A DNA stretch of 64,000 nt from Rummeliibacillus sp963792445 (lineage in GTDB: Bacteria; Bacillota; Bacilli; Bacillales_A; Planococcaceae). The position numbers and the translations under genes are program-made. A model generated the notes under the pieces. That model was not told where the DNA came from and made no database searches. It saw only the letters and a program-made list of their open reading frames with translations. The first letter of the stretch is position 1; each line of letters begins with the position of its first letter. The DNA lies in contig CAWBWO010000014.1 of NCBI GenBank assembly GCA_963792445.1, forward strand, positions 310,001-374,000, written 5' to 3'. Below, piece by piece: positions 30,206 to 38,752 of the stretch.

Positions 30206-32146
30206 TTATTCGGATTCTTCAAGTTGTTCATTTAATTCAAGCCATTCCAATTCAAATTCTTCATGTTGTTCTTTCAGATGATCGAGTTCATTTTGAAGTT
30301 CTAGTACCTTTTCATGATTTTGGAAGATTTCGGGGTCACAAAGTTTTTCTTCAATTGTTTTAATCTGAAGATCAAAAAGGTTTATAGATTCTTCGATTTC
30401 TTCAATACGTCTCCGAATTTTGCGTTCCTTTTTCTTCGCTTCTTTATCAATTTGTGTACTCTTTTGTTTTTTCAATACTGGTGCTGAGTTTTGAGGAATT
30501 ACGGTCATTTTTTCTGCAGCAATTTCTTCAAGCTCTTTTTTCTTTTCGATATAGTAGTCGTAATCACCAAGATATTCTGTAGCACCCTCATTTGTTAGTT
30601 CAATAACTTTCGTAGCAATACGATTAATAAAATAGCGGTCATGTGATACGAAAAGGACAGTACCTGGATAGCCAACAAGTGCATTTTCTAAAACTTCTTT
30701 GCTATCTAAATCTAAATGGTTCGTAGGTTCATCGAGGATGAGCAGATTTGATTTTTGGAGCATTAATTTAGCTAATGACAATCGTGCTTTTTCTCCTCCA
30801 GATAAGTCATACACTTGTTTATCCACATCTTCCCCTGAGAATAGGAAACGTCCAAGAACGGTACGAATATCTTTTTCGCTCATTAATGGCCACTCGTCCC
30901 AAATTTCTTTTAAAACCGATTTATTACTAGTTAGTTTCGCTAGTTCTTGGTCGTAGTAGCCAATCTGTACATTGGTTCCATATGAGATATCTCCTGCAAG
31001 AGTTGGTTTGTCTTTGACAATCGTTTTTAATAGTGTTGATTTACCAACTCCATTGGGGCCAACTAGTGCAATCCGATCTTCTCTAAAAATGCGCATTTGA
31101 ATATTCTTTGAAATAGCGGTGTCACCGTAGCCAATTGTTAAATCATTGATAGAAAGAACATCATTTCCACTTTGACGCTCAATTTCAAATGTAAAGGTAG
31201 CAGATTTTTCGTCGCCATCAGGTGAATCCATCCATTCTGTTTTTTCCAAAACCTTGCGACGACTTTGTGCCATCTTCGTTGTTGATGCACGAGCTATATT
31301 TTTTTGAATAAAGTCTTCTAGTTTTGCCTTTTCATCTTGTTGCTTTTCATACATTTTGCGGTCTCGTTCATAGTTTTTGGCTTTTTGATCTAAATACCCA
31401 CTATAGTTACCTACGAACTTCTTAACATGATGACGAGAAACTTCATATACAATGGAAACAACTTGGTCTAAGAAATAGCGATCATGAGATACTATTAGTA
31501 CTGCACCATCGTAATTCTTTAAAAAGTTTTCAAGCCAACTTAATGTTTCAATATCTAAGTGGTTAGTCGGCTCATCCAGAATGAGAAGTTCCGGTTTACT
31601 TAATAACAACTTAGCAAGTGCTAGACGGGTTCTTTGACCACCGGAAAGTGAAGAGATTTTCTGATCATAACTATCAGGATAGAATTGCATACCGTGCAAT
31701 ACGGAACGTGTATCCGCTTCATATTGATAGCCACCTTGTTCTTTAAAATCATGTTGAAGCTGATCATATTCAGCCATAATTTTCGCATTTACTTCTTTAT
31801 TTTCGTATATTGCAGGATTAGCCATTTCTAGTTCTAATTGTCGAAGCTTTTGTTCTTGTCTTTTCAAAGGTTCGAAAATAGTCATCATTTCTTCCCAAAT
31901 TGAAAGATTAGATTCTAATCCTGCATGTTGGTCTAAATAACCTAAGTGAATATCTTTTGGCATGATGATATCACCGGAATCGTACGATAGCTGACCCGCG
32001 ATTATTTTTAATAGTGTGGATTTTCCTGCACCATTTCGACCAACAAGAGCAACACGATCTCGGTGTTGTACTTCAAGTTTCACGCCGCTTAAAATTTCAT
32101 CAGCAATATAAGACTTATATAATTGATTGACCTGTAAAACGATCAT
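30206..32146 (-). CDS. ydiF: ABC-F family ATPase (YdiF)
   Basis: ABC-F proteins are soluble, ribosome-associated ATPases that act in translation or antibiotic protection. The 646-residue protein starts at ATG 32146 (GAGGTG upstream) rather than an upstream GTG. Two ATP-binding domains: Walker A GRNGAGKST and GPNGVGKST; signature LSGGQRTRLALAKLL and LSGGEKARLSLAKLM; Walker B LLILDEPTNHLD twice. A charged linker (about 245-320) and a C-terminal coiled-coil-like Glu/Lys-rich tail follow the Uup/YdiF layout. It is divergent from rex. Confidence 0.9.
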   Translation of the reverse strand: MIVLQVNQLYKSYIADEILSGVKLEVQHRDRVALVGRNGAGKSTLLKIIAGQLSYDSGDIIMPKDIHLGYLDQHAGLESNLSIWEEMMTIFEPLKRQEQKLRQLELEMANPAIYENKEVNAKIMAEYDQLQHDFKEQGGYQYEADTRSVLHGMQFYPDSYDQKISSLSGGQRTRLALAKLLLSKPELLILDEPTNHLDIETLSWLENFLKNYDGAVLIVSHDRYFLDQVVSIVYEVSRHHVKKFVGNYSGYLDQKAKNYERDRKMYEKQQDEKAKLEDFIQKNIARASTTKMAQSRRKVLEKTEWMDSPDGDEKSATFTFEIERQSGNDVLSINDLTIGYGDTAISKNIQMRIFREDRIALVGPNGVGKSTLLKTIVKDKPTLAGDISYGTNVQIGYYDQELAKLTSNKSVLKEIWDEWPLMSEKDIRTVLGRFLFSGEDVDKQVYDLSGGEKARLSLAKLMLQKSNLLILDEPTNHLDLDSKEVLENALVGYPGTVLFVSHDRYFINRIATKVIELTNEGATEYLGDYDYYIEKKKELEEIAAEKMTVIPQNSAPVLKKQKSTQIDKEAKKKERKIRRRIEEIEESINLFDLQIKTIEEKLCDPEIFQNHEKVLELQNELDHLKEQHEEFELEWLELNEQLEESE

Positions 32147-32272
32147 ATTAGTCACCTCAGTTCAATCCTAGTTTATAGGAAGACACTCATGTGTGCAACG
32201 GGATAGCTTTACATATAGTCAAGTCTCATGTAAGATTGAAAGGATTCCGAGTTGATTGCAGGAGGAAACATT

Positions 32273-32914
32273 GTGAAAGCTACTACAAATAATATACCGC
32301 AAGCTACAACAAAAAGACTTCCTCTCTACTATCGCTTCATATTAGGTTTTGCAGAAGCAGGACTTACAAGAATATCTTCTAAAGAACTAAGTGAAGCAAT
32401 GAAAATCGATTCAGCGACCATTCGCCGAGATTTCTCTCATTTTGGCGCTCTTGGTAAAAAGGGCTATGGTTATGATGTACAATTTTTACTAAATGTCTTT
32501 AGAAATATTTTAGACCAAGATGAACGAATGAATGTAGCGATAATCGGAGTAGGGAACCTTGGCAGCGCTTTACTAAATTATAATTTTCAAAAGAGCCATA
32601 ATATGAAAATAGTTGTGGCATTTGATCCAAGTGGTACACCAGAAGGTACATATATAAATGATATTCCAGTTTTTCCACCAGAGCTATTAGAGGAGAAATT
32701 TGTAGAATATAATGCAGAATTACCGATTTTGACGGTTCCTGCACGTTCAGCACAATCTATGACAGATCGTTTAGTGAGACTTGGGATTAAAGGTATTTTG
32801 AACTTTTCACCAGTACGGTTAAATGTTCCAGATCATATTCGAGTTCATACGATTGACTTAACGGTTGAGTTACAAACGCTAAGTTATTTTATACGAAATG
32901 ATAACCAGACGTAA
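32273..32914 (+). CDS. rex: Redox-sensing transcriptional repressor Rex
   Basis: Rex senses the NADH/NAD+ ratio and represses fermentation and respiration genes when NAD+ is high. The 213-residue protein (GTG 32273 after GGAGG) has an N-terminal winged helix (SKELSEAMKIDSATIRRDFSHFGALGKKGYGYDV) and a Rossmann fold (AIIGVGNLGSALLNY). It is upstream of tatAy-tatCy as in B. subtilis. Confidence 0.95.
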   Translation: MKATTNNIPQATTKRLPLYYRFILGFAEAGLTRISSKELSEAMKIDSATIRRDFSHFGALGKKGYGYDVQFLLNVFRNILDQDERMNVAIIGVGNLGSALLNYNFQKSHNMKIVVAFDPSGTPEGTYINDIPVFPPELLEEKFVEYNAELPILTVPARSAQSMTDRLVRLGIKGILNFSPVRLNVPDHIRVHTIDLTVELQTLSYFIRNDNQT

Positions 32915-32998
32915 AATATTCACAACTACGGTGATAATAGAAATAGCGAAAAATGTATTTATGAGTTAAAATTAAGCATATATGAGGAGGTGCCTTTA

Positions 32999-33196
32999 AT
33001 GGGAATTAGTGTTGGGACCGCAGTTATACTAGGGATTGTTGCCGTACTAATTTTCGGACCGAAGAAACTACCAGAGCTTGGAAAGGCAATGGGTTCTACT
33101 CTCCGTGAATTCAAAAATGCTACAAAGGGATTAGCAGATGATGATGATGACACTTCTAAAAAAACTTCAGATTCTTCAAAATCCGAAGATAAATAA
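32999..33196 (+). CDS. tatA: Twin-arginine translocase subunit TatA (TatAy)
   Basis: TatA forms the pore of the Tat pathway for folded proteins. The 65-residue protein starts at ATG 32999 with AGGAGGTG upstream. A single N-terminal membrane helix (GISVGTAVILGIVAVLIF), the FGPKKLPELGKAMGSTLREFK amphipathic hinge and an acidic/Ser-rich tail (DDDDDTSKK) match TatA. It is paired with TatC next door. Confidence 0.93.
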   Translation: MGISVGTAVILGIVAVLIFGPKKLPELGKAMGSTLREFKNATKGLADDDDDTSKKTSDSSKSEDK

Positions 33197-33213
33197 GTTA
33201 GGATGTTCATCGT

Positions 33214-33996
33214 ATGAATAATAATGAACTGACTATTGTCGAACATATAGAGGAATTAAGGAAGCGGCTAATGATTGTTGCCGTTTTCTTTATAATTGCT
33301 ACAATCGGTAGTTTCTTTTTAGCAGAACCATTAATCCATTTCTTGCAGTATAGTGAAGAGGCTAAGAAGTTGCAACTTCATTCCTTTAAAATTACCGATC
33401 CAGTTAATATCTATTTTCAAGTCATATTTATACTTGCAATTGTGATGACATCGCCTGTTATTTTATATCAATTTTGGGCGTTCATCAGTCCGGGTCTATA
33501 TGCAAAGGAACGTAGTGCTACATTAAGATATATACCATATATTTTCATATTGTTTATAGTAGGTATTTTGTTCTCATATGAAATCTTAGTGCCTTACATG
33601 ATTAATTTTATGGCTCAGATGTCTGCTGATTTAGATGTTGTACAAACAATTGGAATCAATGAATATTTTCAGTTTTTATTACAAATCACATTGCCTTTTG
33701 GTATTGTATTTGAGTTACCAATTGTTGTGTTATTCTTAACACGTTTAGGGATCATCACACCTCAAATGTTAGGAAAAGTACGTAAGTATGCATACTTCAT
33801 CTTATTGGTGGTTTCTGACATTATAACGCCGACAGATATTATGTCATTATTTATAGTGGCAATCCCTCTATGTATTTTGTATGAGTTTAGTATTATGATT
33901 TCTCGCATAGGTTATCGAAAATATTTGAAATCAGAGCAAGCAAGGCAAATGGAACTTATAGCAAGCTCTATAGAAGAAAATCCTTCTACCAAATAA
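33214..33996 (+). CDS. tatC: Twin-arginine translocase subunit TatC (TatCy)
   Basis: TatC is the membrane receptor for twin-arginine signal peptides. The 260-residue protein has six predicted membrane helices, the N-terminal EHIEELRKRLMI segment and the SPGLYAKERS loop. It starts 17 bases after tatA and is followed by a terminator overlapping its last codons. Confidence 0.94.
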   Translation: MNNNELTIVEHIEELRKRLMIVAVFFIIATIGSFFLAEPLIHFLQYSEEAKKLQLHSFKITDPVNIYFQVIFILAIVMTSPVILYQFWAFISPGLYAKERSATLRYIPYIFILFIVGILFSYEILVPYMINFMAQMSADLDVVQTIGINEYFQFLLQITLPFGIVFELPIVVLFLTRLGIITPQMLGKVRKYAYFILLVVSDIITPTDIMSLFIVAIPLCILYEFSIMISRIGYRKYLKSEQARQMELIASSIEENPSTK

Positions 33997-34013
33997 GGTA
34001 GAAGGATTTTTTG
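33977..34013 (+). terminator. Terminator after tatC
   Basis: AATCCTTCTACC pairs with GGTAGAAGGATT, followed by TTTT; the 5' arm lies inside the tatC end. Confidence 0.82.
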
Positions 34014-34054
34014 ACTTTATGAAGAATTAGTAAATAGTGAAATTGATTTTGGAT

Positions 34055-34771
34055 TTACTGATATTGTTGTAAAAACTTTTGAATCGGTTCTTGATATAAC
34101 TGAATAATGGTTACGAACCCGTTAAGCATCATATGTGCAATAATCGAGGTAATAATTCGTTTCGTTTTATGATAAAGGAATGCGAATATAAAACCAGAGA
34201 TTGCATATAGTATGATGTGCTTGAAATCCAGGTGAATTAATGCAAATACGATTGAACTAACCAGTGCAGCAACAATGAAATTCGTAGTTTGAACTAAAGA
34301 ACCAAATATTACTCTACGGAATATAAATTCTTCTAATATAGGCCCAAAGAATACAATAGCTATTATAGCGATTGGAGCTGCTTTTGCTATTGAAACTAGA
34401 TTAGCAGTATTTTCAGACCCTTGAGTAATACCCAACGCACTTTCTATCATTGCACCAATTGTTTGACCAAAGAATACCATGAAAAAACCTAGGATACCCC
34501 ATAGAATTGAAGTAGGGATGGAAGCTTTGTTTCCTTTATACACCATCCAAAAGTTTCGATCACGTGAAGTGATGATCAATGAAATGATTAAAGCGATTCC
34601 CATACTGAATGCAATATACCAACCCTGCGACGTCATTATAAGTTCTAACTTTTTCATTTCTGGATGACGTCCTTGTATAAAGCGTATGAATGGACGCAAA
34701 AATAAGATGGAGGACAACTGCATGGCAATGTAAATCAATAAAATATATAATGCTGTTTTTTTAGATTTCAA
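34055..34771 (-). CDS. CPBP family intramembrane metalloprotease (YdiL-like)
   Basis: A 238-residue polytopic membrane protein of the CPBP/Abi (type II CAAX protease) family. Motif 1 is EEFIFRR, motif 2 FALIHLDF, and motif 3 a late AHMMLN, providing the Glu and His residues for metal binding. Its role may be peptide processing or bacteriocin-type self-immunity, but no substrate is known. The start is taken as TTG 34771 because GAGAGG stands 9 bases upstream. An upstream in-frame ATG at 34858 lacks a site. It is divergent from groES. Confidence 0.82.
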   Translation of the reverse strand: MKSKKTALYILLIYIAMQLSSILFLRPFIRFIQGRHPEMKKLELIMTSQGWYIAFSMGIALIISLIITSRDRNFWMVYKGNKASIPTSILWGILGFFMVFFGQTIGAMIESALGITQGSENTANLVSIAKAAPIAIIAIVFFGPILEEFIFRRVIFGSLVQTTNFIVAALVSSIVFALIHLDFKHIILYAISGFIFAFLYHKTKRIITSIIAHMMLNGFVTIIQLYQEPIQKFLQQYQ

Positions 34772-34852
34772 AATCAGAATCCTCTCTATTAGCTTTGTTT
34801 CCTTCATTGTAAAATATAAGTTCATAAAATGAAAATTTTTAATGCTTCTTAC

Positions 34853-34881
34853 TTGCAAAAAGAATCAGAATTCATTATTAT
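34853..34881 (+). promoter_or_regulatory. Sigma-A promoter of groES-groEL
   Basis: TTGCAA, 17-base spacer, TATTAT; the CIRCE operator begins just downstream of it. An overlapping TATAAT is available with a longer spacer. Confidence 0.6.
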
Positions 34882-34891
34882 AATAATTGTG

Positions 34892-34918
34892 TTAGCACTC
34901 AATAGGAAAGAGTGCTAA
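34892..34918. promoter_or_regulatory. CIRCE element (HrcA operator)
   Basis: Perfect TTAGCACTC, 9-base spacer, GAGTGCTAA, 44 bases before groES. HrcA binds here to repress groESL until heat stress. Confidence 0.97.
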
Positions 34919-34962
34919 TAATAATATAACTATTCACTCACAATTCTAGGAGGTTGTTTCAA

Positions 34963-35247
34963 TTGTTAAAACCATTAGGCGATCGTATCATTATCGAAGT
35001 TGTCGAAGTTGAAGAAAAAACTGCATTCGGCATCGTACTACCAGACTCTGCAAAAGAGAAACCTCAAGAAGGTAAAGTAGTTGCAGTTGGTACTGGATTC
35101 TTAACTGATAGTGGTAGTGTGGTTCCACTTAATGTAAAAGAAGGGGACAACATCATCTTCTCAAAATATTCAGGAACAGAAGTTAAATACGAAGATAAAG
35201 ATTTCTTAATTCTTCGTGAATCAGACGTTCTAGCAATCGTTGAATAA
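34963..35247 (+). CDS. groES: Co-chaperonin GroES
   Basis: GroES caps the GroEL ring. The TTG at 34963 (9 bases after AGGAGG) gives MLKPLGDRIIIEVVEVEEKT and 94 residues, the usual length. The mobile loop TAFGIVLPDSAKEKPQEG is intact. It is first in the CIRCE-controlled operon, 55 bases before groEL. Confidence 0.96.
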   Translation: MLKPLGDRIIIEVVEVEEKTAFGIVLPDSAKEKPQEGKVVAVGTGFLTDSGSVVPLNVKEGDNIIFSKYSGTEVKYEDKDFLILRESDVLAIVE

Positions 35248-35302
35248 TAATTAAACATTTAATGTAAAAAAGATAGATAAATATATTAGGAGGTTTTTCA
35301 AA

Positions 35303-36928
35303 ATGGCAAAAGATATTCGTTTTAGTGAAGACGCTCGTAGCGCTATGTTAAAAGGTGTAGATAAACTAGCTAACGCAGTAAAAGTAACATTAGGACCTAA
35401 AGGACGTAACGTTGTTCTTGAAAAAAAATTCGGTTCACCACTAATTACTAACGATGGTGTGACAATTGCAAAAGAAATCGAATTACAAGATCCTTATGAA
35501 AATATGGGTGCAAAACTTGTTTCAGAAGTTGCATCTAAAACAAACGAAATCGCTGGTGACGGTACTACTACTGCAACAGTATTAGCTCAAGCTATGATTA
35601 CAGAAGGCTTGAAAAACGTTACAGCAGGTGCTAACCCAGTCGGCATTCGTAAAGGTATCGATAAAGCAGTAGCAACAGCTATCACTGAATTACAAGCAAT
35701 TTCTCAACCAGTAGAAAACAAAGAATCAATTGCTCAAGTAGCAGCAATTTCTTCAGCAGACGATGAAGTTGGCGAATTAATCGCAGAAGCTATGGAACGC
35801 GTTGGTAAAGATGGCGTTATTACAATCGAAGAATCAAAAGGTTTCACTACTGAATTAGATGTAGTAGAAGGTATGCAATTTGACCGTGGCTACTTATCAC
35901 ATTATATGGTAACTGATACAGATAAAATGGAAGCTGTTTTAGATAATCCATATATCTTAATTACAGACAAAAAAGTTTCTAACATTCAAGAAATCTTACC
36001 AGTACTTGAACAAGTTGTTCAACAAAGTAAACCACTTTTAATCATTGCTGAAGATGTTGAAGGTGAAGCATTAACTACATTAATTCTAAACAAACTTCGT
36101 GGTACATTTAATGTTGTAGCTGTCAAAGCTCCAGGCTTTGGTGACCGTCGTAAAGCAATGTTAGAAGATATTGCTGTTTTAACTGGTGGTCAAGTAATTA
36201 CTGAAGATATTGGTTTAGATTTAAAACAAGCAACAATCGACATGCTAGGACATGCAGGTAAAGTAGTTGTTACAAAAGACCACGCAACTATTGTTGAAGG
36301 TTCTGGTAGCTCTGATGCAATTGAAGCTCGTGTTGGCCAAATCCGTGCTCAATATGAAGATTCAACTTCTGAATTCGATAAAGAAAAATTACAAGAACGC
36401 CTTGCTAAACTTGCAGGTGGCGTAGCTGTAATCAAAGTTGGTGCAGCAACTGAAACTGAATTAAAAGAACGTAAATTACGCATTGAAGATGCTCTAAACG
36501 CAACTCGTGCAGCAGTAGAAGAAGGTATTGTTGCAGGTGGTGGTGTAGCATTAGTAAGTATCTATAACAAAGTTGCTGAAGTTGAAGCACAAGAAGCTGG
36601 CGACGTAGCAACAGGTGTTAAAATCGTTTTACGTGCTCTTGAAGAACCAGTTCGTCAAATTGCAAACAACGCAGGTCTTGAAGGTTCAATCATCGTTGAC
36701 CGCTTAAAACGCGAAGAAGTCGGTACAGGTTTCAACGCTGCTAACGGCGAATGGGTAAACATGATCGAAGCTGGTATCGTTGACCCAACTAAAGTAACTC
36801 GTTCAGCTCTTCAAAACGCAGCATCTGTAGCAGCTCTATTCTTAACTACAGAAGCAGTAGTAGCTGACATTCCAGAACCAACTCCTGCTGCAATGCCTCA
36901 AGACCTTGGCATGGGCGGTATGATGTAA
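35303..36928 (+). CDS. groEL: Chaperonin GroEL
   Basis: A 541-residue 60-kDa chaperonin that folds proteins inside the GroES-capped ring. Signature motifs: AGDGTTTATVLAQ, AAVEEGIVAGGG, and the C-terminal Gly-Met repeat ending MGGMM. ATG 35303 follows AGGAGG. The base use is more Ala/Val-codon biased than its neighbours, typical of strong expression. Confidence 0.98.
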   Translation: MAKDIRFSEDARSAMLKGVDKLANAVKVTLGPKGRNVVLEKKFGSPLITNDGVTIAKEIELQDPYENMGAKLVSEVASKTNEIAGDGTTTATVLAQAMITEGLKNVTAGANPVGIRKGIDKAVATAITELQAISQPVENKESIAQVAAISSADDEVGELIAEAMERVGKDGVITIEESKGFTTELDVVEGMQFDRGYLSHYMVTDTDKMEAVLDNPYILITDKKVSNIQEILPVLEQVVQQSKPLLIIAEDVEGEALTTLILNKLRGTFNVVAVKAPGFGDRRKAMLEDIAVLTGGQVITEDIGLDLKQATIDMLGHAGKVVVTKDHATIVEGSGSSDAIEARVGQIRAQYEDSTSEFDKEKLQERLAKLAGGVAVIKVGAATETELKERKLRIEDALNATRAAVEEGIVAGGGVALVSIYNKVAEVEAQEAGDVATGVKIVLRALEEPVRQIANNAGLEGSIIVDRLKREEVGTGFNAANGEWVNMIEAGIVDPTKVTRSALQNAASVAALFLTTEAVVADIPEPTPAAMPQDLGMGGMM

Positions 36929-36993
36929 TAGAAAGTTTTAAACAACATTCATTTGAATGAAGTTAAATTTAAGCAAATTAAAACTTATATATC

Positions 36994-37033
36994 AAACAAC
37001 CACTTCTCGTATTTTAGAGGTGGTTGTTTTATT
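36994..37033 (+). terminator. Terminator after groEL
   Basis: AACAACCACTTCT pairs with AGAGGTGGTTGTT, followed by TTATT. Confidence 0.82.
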
Positions 37034-37443
37034 ATGTAATGAAGATTTCAAACAGCCAATATAAATTAACAACCTTGTATTTTAATTCGCGCAGTCACGG
37101 TTGCGCTATCCAAATTTAGGAAGAAGTTAAATCTGAATTTAAATCTGCAAGTTGCTAATAAAATGCAAGCCTTGTGGTCATGATTCACATGTAAGACAAG
37201 TTATTTGGCTGTTTGTTTTTAAAATAGTACGCATAAGAATATTGAACAAAACCGAGGAGTAAAATCACTTCTCGGTTTTTTATTGTTTAGTTTTTTTATT
37301 TTACCAATTACAAATCGCTTTTATGTATTGTTGCCGACAAAAACTTTTTTAGTAAGAGTAAATTTCTTCTGTTAGTATTAAAAAACTTTTAATGCAAAAG
37401 ATAAGATGGCACTTAACAACAAAATGAAGGAGGTGGAATATCA
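37034..37443. other. Long non-coding gap with a second terminator-like hairpin
   Basis: A 410-base stretch between the groEL terminator and the DUF378 gene. A hairpin at 37247-37282 (AAACCGAGGA / CTTCTCGGTTT plus T-run) resembles an intrinsic terminator with no gene before it. On the minus strand a 40-codon GTG frame (37188-37066) has no ribosome binding site and an odd Phe/Arg-rich product. The region may be the remnant of a lost gene or hold a short RNA. Confidence 0.4.
37247..37282 (+). terminator. Orphan terminator-like hairpin
   Basis: AAAACCGAGGA pairs with TTCTCGGTTTT with a 10-base loop and T-run. No coding gene precedes it within the gap. Confidence 0.55.
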
Positions 37444-37755
37444 ATGGGAATAATACGCCGTATTGCTTTAGTTCTTGTTCTAGTTGGTGCATTAAACTGG
37501 GGACTAATTGGATTTTTTAATTATGACTTAGTAACAAACATTACCGGAGGAGCAGGTTCCTTTGTAGCGAGAATTGTTTATGCTCTTGTTGGGTTAAGTG
37601 CCTTACTTTGTATAACACTTCTGTTTGACCCAATTCAAACTGAAGAGAGAGATGAAAATTATCGTCGCTCAAGAAATCATGAGCTCTCTACCGAATTTGG
37701 TGAGGAAGTCGATTTTGATAAAATCGATAAAGATAAAGATAAAGATAAAGATTAA
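37444..37755 (+). CDS. DUF378 membrane protein (YuzA-like)
   Basis: A 103-residue protein with two membrane helices. The family motif GALNWGLIGFFNYDLV follows the first helix, and the second is FVARIVYALVGLSALLCITLLF. The hydrophilic tail is extended and ends in four tandem KD units encoded by a GATAAA repeat. ATG 37444 has GGAGGTGG upstream. Function unknown; it is a member of a family common in sporeformers. Confidence 0.82.
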   Translation: MGIIRRIALVLVLVGALNWGLIGFFNYDLVTNITGGAGSFVARIVYALVGLSALLCITLLFDPIQTEERDENYRRSRNHELSTEFGEEVDFDKIDKDKDKDKD

Positions 37756-37767
37756 TGCGGTATTTTA

Positions 37768-37800
37768 AAAGCCATGCATATGCATGGCTTTACTTTTTAT
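37768..37800. terminator. Terminator between the DUF378 gene and tspO
   Basis: AAAGCCATGCATATGCATGGCTTT, a near-perfect palindrome (given here only as its arms AAAGCCATGCA/TGCATGGCTTT), followed by ACTTTTT. It serves convergent genes. Confidence 0.8.
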
Positions 37801-37812
37801 GAAAAAGGTCTT

Positions 37813-38274
37813 TCAATAATTTAATCGGAAAATTTTCCATGCTAAGTATGTGGCAATTATAGACCATAAAAAATAAGGTATGAGTAATGCAGATGCAAGT
37901 ACGGAATATTGTATTGTAGCGAATATGAGTAATAAGGTAGTAATTGCAACGATAGCTGAATCAAGAAAGGCTAGATCTAGTCTTTTTGCTTTAAATTCAA
38001 AATAACTAAAGGCTTGATTGGCTAGATAGTTGATAAGCCATAATATCATAAAGGTTAAGCTTGTATTCTTTAAACCAACTTTATATTCAACAATTGCAAG
38101 AGAGAGGGCAATTAGTCCATATAATACTGTCCAAATAACTCCTATTACCTTACCAGAAGGTGTCCAAGTAGGTTTTTTTAATGTAGCATACCATGTTCGA
38201 TCGATTGGAAATAAGATCCCAGAAAGACTAAACAATAGATAAACGATTATAAAGACTAAAACAGCTGAAAAAAT
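37813..38274 (-). CDS. tspO: TspO/MBR family protein with probable ATT start
   Basis: TspO is a five-helix membrane protein that binds porphyrins. Family segments are FPIDRTWYATLKKPTWTPSG, WTVLYGLIALS and NYLANQAFSYFEF. No ATG, GTG or TTG covers the whole first helix. The TTG at 38235 would cut off most of it, and it has no ribosome binding site. An in-frame ATT at 38274 stands 6 bases after GGAGGT. It gives 153 residues and a complete first helix (FSAVLVFIIVYLLFSLSGIL), matching B. cereus TspO as I recall it. A non-canonical start is therefore proposed; a base error is the alternative. Confidence 0.85.
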   Translation of the reverse strand: MFSAVLVFIIVYLLFSLSGILFPIDRTWYATLKKPTWTPSGKVIGVIWTVLYGLIALSLAIVEYKVGLKNTSLTFMILWLINYLANQAFSYFEFKAKRLDLAFLDSAIVAITTLLLIFATIQYSVLASALLIPYFLWSIIATYLAWKIFRLNY

Positions 38275-38437
38275 TATTTCACCTCCATTACTTAACTATT
38301 ATCTAAATTTTATGATTTAATTTGGATATTATAACTGGTAAAAAATTAAGTTAGAATGCAGATTCGTTAAGTATTAAATAGGAGATGAATGCAAAAGATA
38401 TAAAGGAATCTTGGCAACTAACGAGAGGAGTGTTTTT

Positions 38438-38614
38438 ATGGGAAACGTAAGAGAAGGATTAATACCTGCAGTTCTTGGGACTGCTGTAACAACAACAGGT
38501 GTTGCAATTCGAAATAATAAAAACATTACGCCTTTAATCAAAGGTTCAATCATTGGTTTTGGTGTGGCCCATGTAGTTTTAGGTGCAATTGACTTAGTGG
38601 AACATCGTCGCTAA
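38438..38614 (+). CDS. Small membrane protein (58 aa), unknown
   Basis: The ATG at 38438 follows GAGAGGAGTG by 5-6 bases. The product starts MGNVREGLIPAVLGTAVTTTG and has a second hydrophobic stretch (IIGFGVAHVVLGAIDLV) before a basic VEHRR end, suggesting two short membrane helices with basic ends. A terminator follows. I do not recognise the family. Confidence 0.72.
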   Translation: MGNVREGLIPAVLGTAVTTTGVAIRNNKNITPLIKGSIIGFGVAHVVLGAIDLVEHRR

Positions 38615-38622
38615 AGATTCAG

Positions 38623-38656
38623 AAAAGGGAAGGAATTAAGACCTTCCCTTTTTTAT
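38623..38656 (+). terminator. Terminator after the 58-aa gene
   Basis: AAAAGGGAAGG pairs with CCTTCCCTTTT, followed by a T-run. Confidence 0.82.
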
Positions 38657-38752
38657 TTGTGAAAATGATTATTTAAATAATAAGAAAAGGATAGAAACAG
38701 GGAACACCCTTTATCTACCCTAAATAGTACTTATATTTCGAAGATCTTTTTG

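Noticed and set aside
34055..34771. Bacteriocin immunity system around the CPBP protease
   Set aside because: The family can give immunity, but there is no bacteriocin gene or exporter nearby; position matches the ordinary ydiL locus.
37066..37188. 40-codon minus-strand frame ending in TARIKIQGC
   Set aside because: No ribosome binding site, unusual composition, no recognised family; reported only as part of the unexplained gap.
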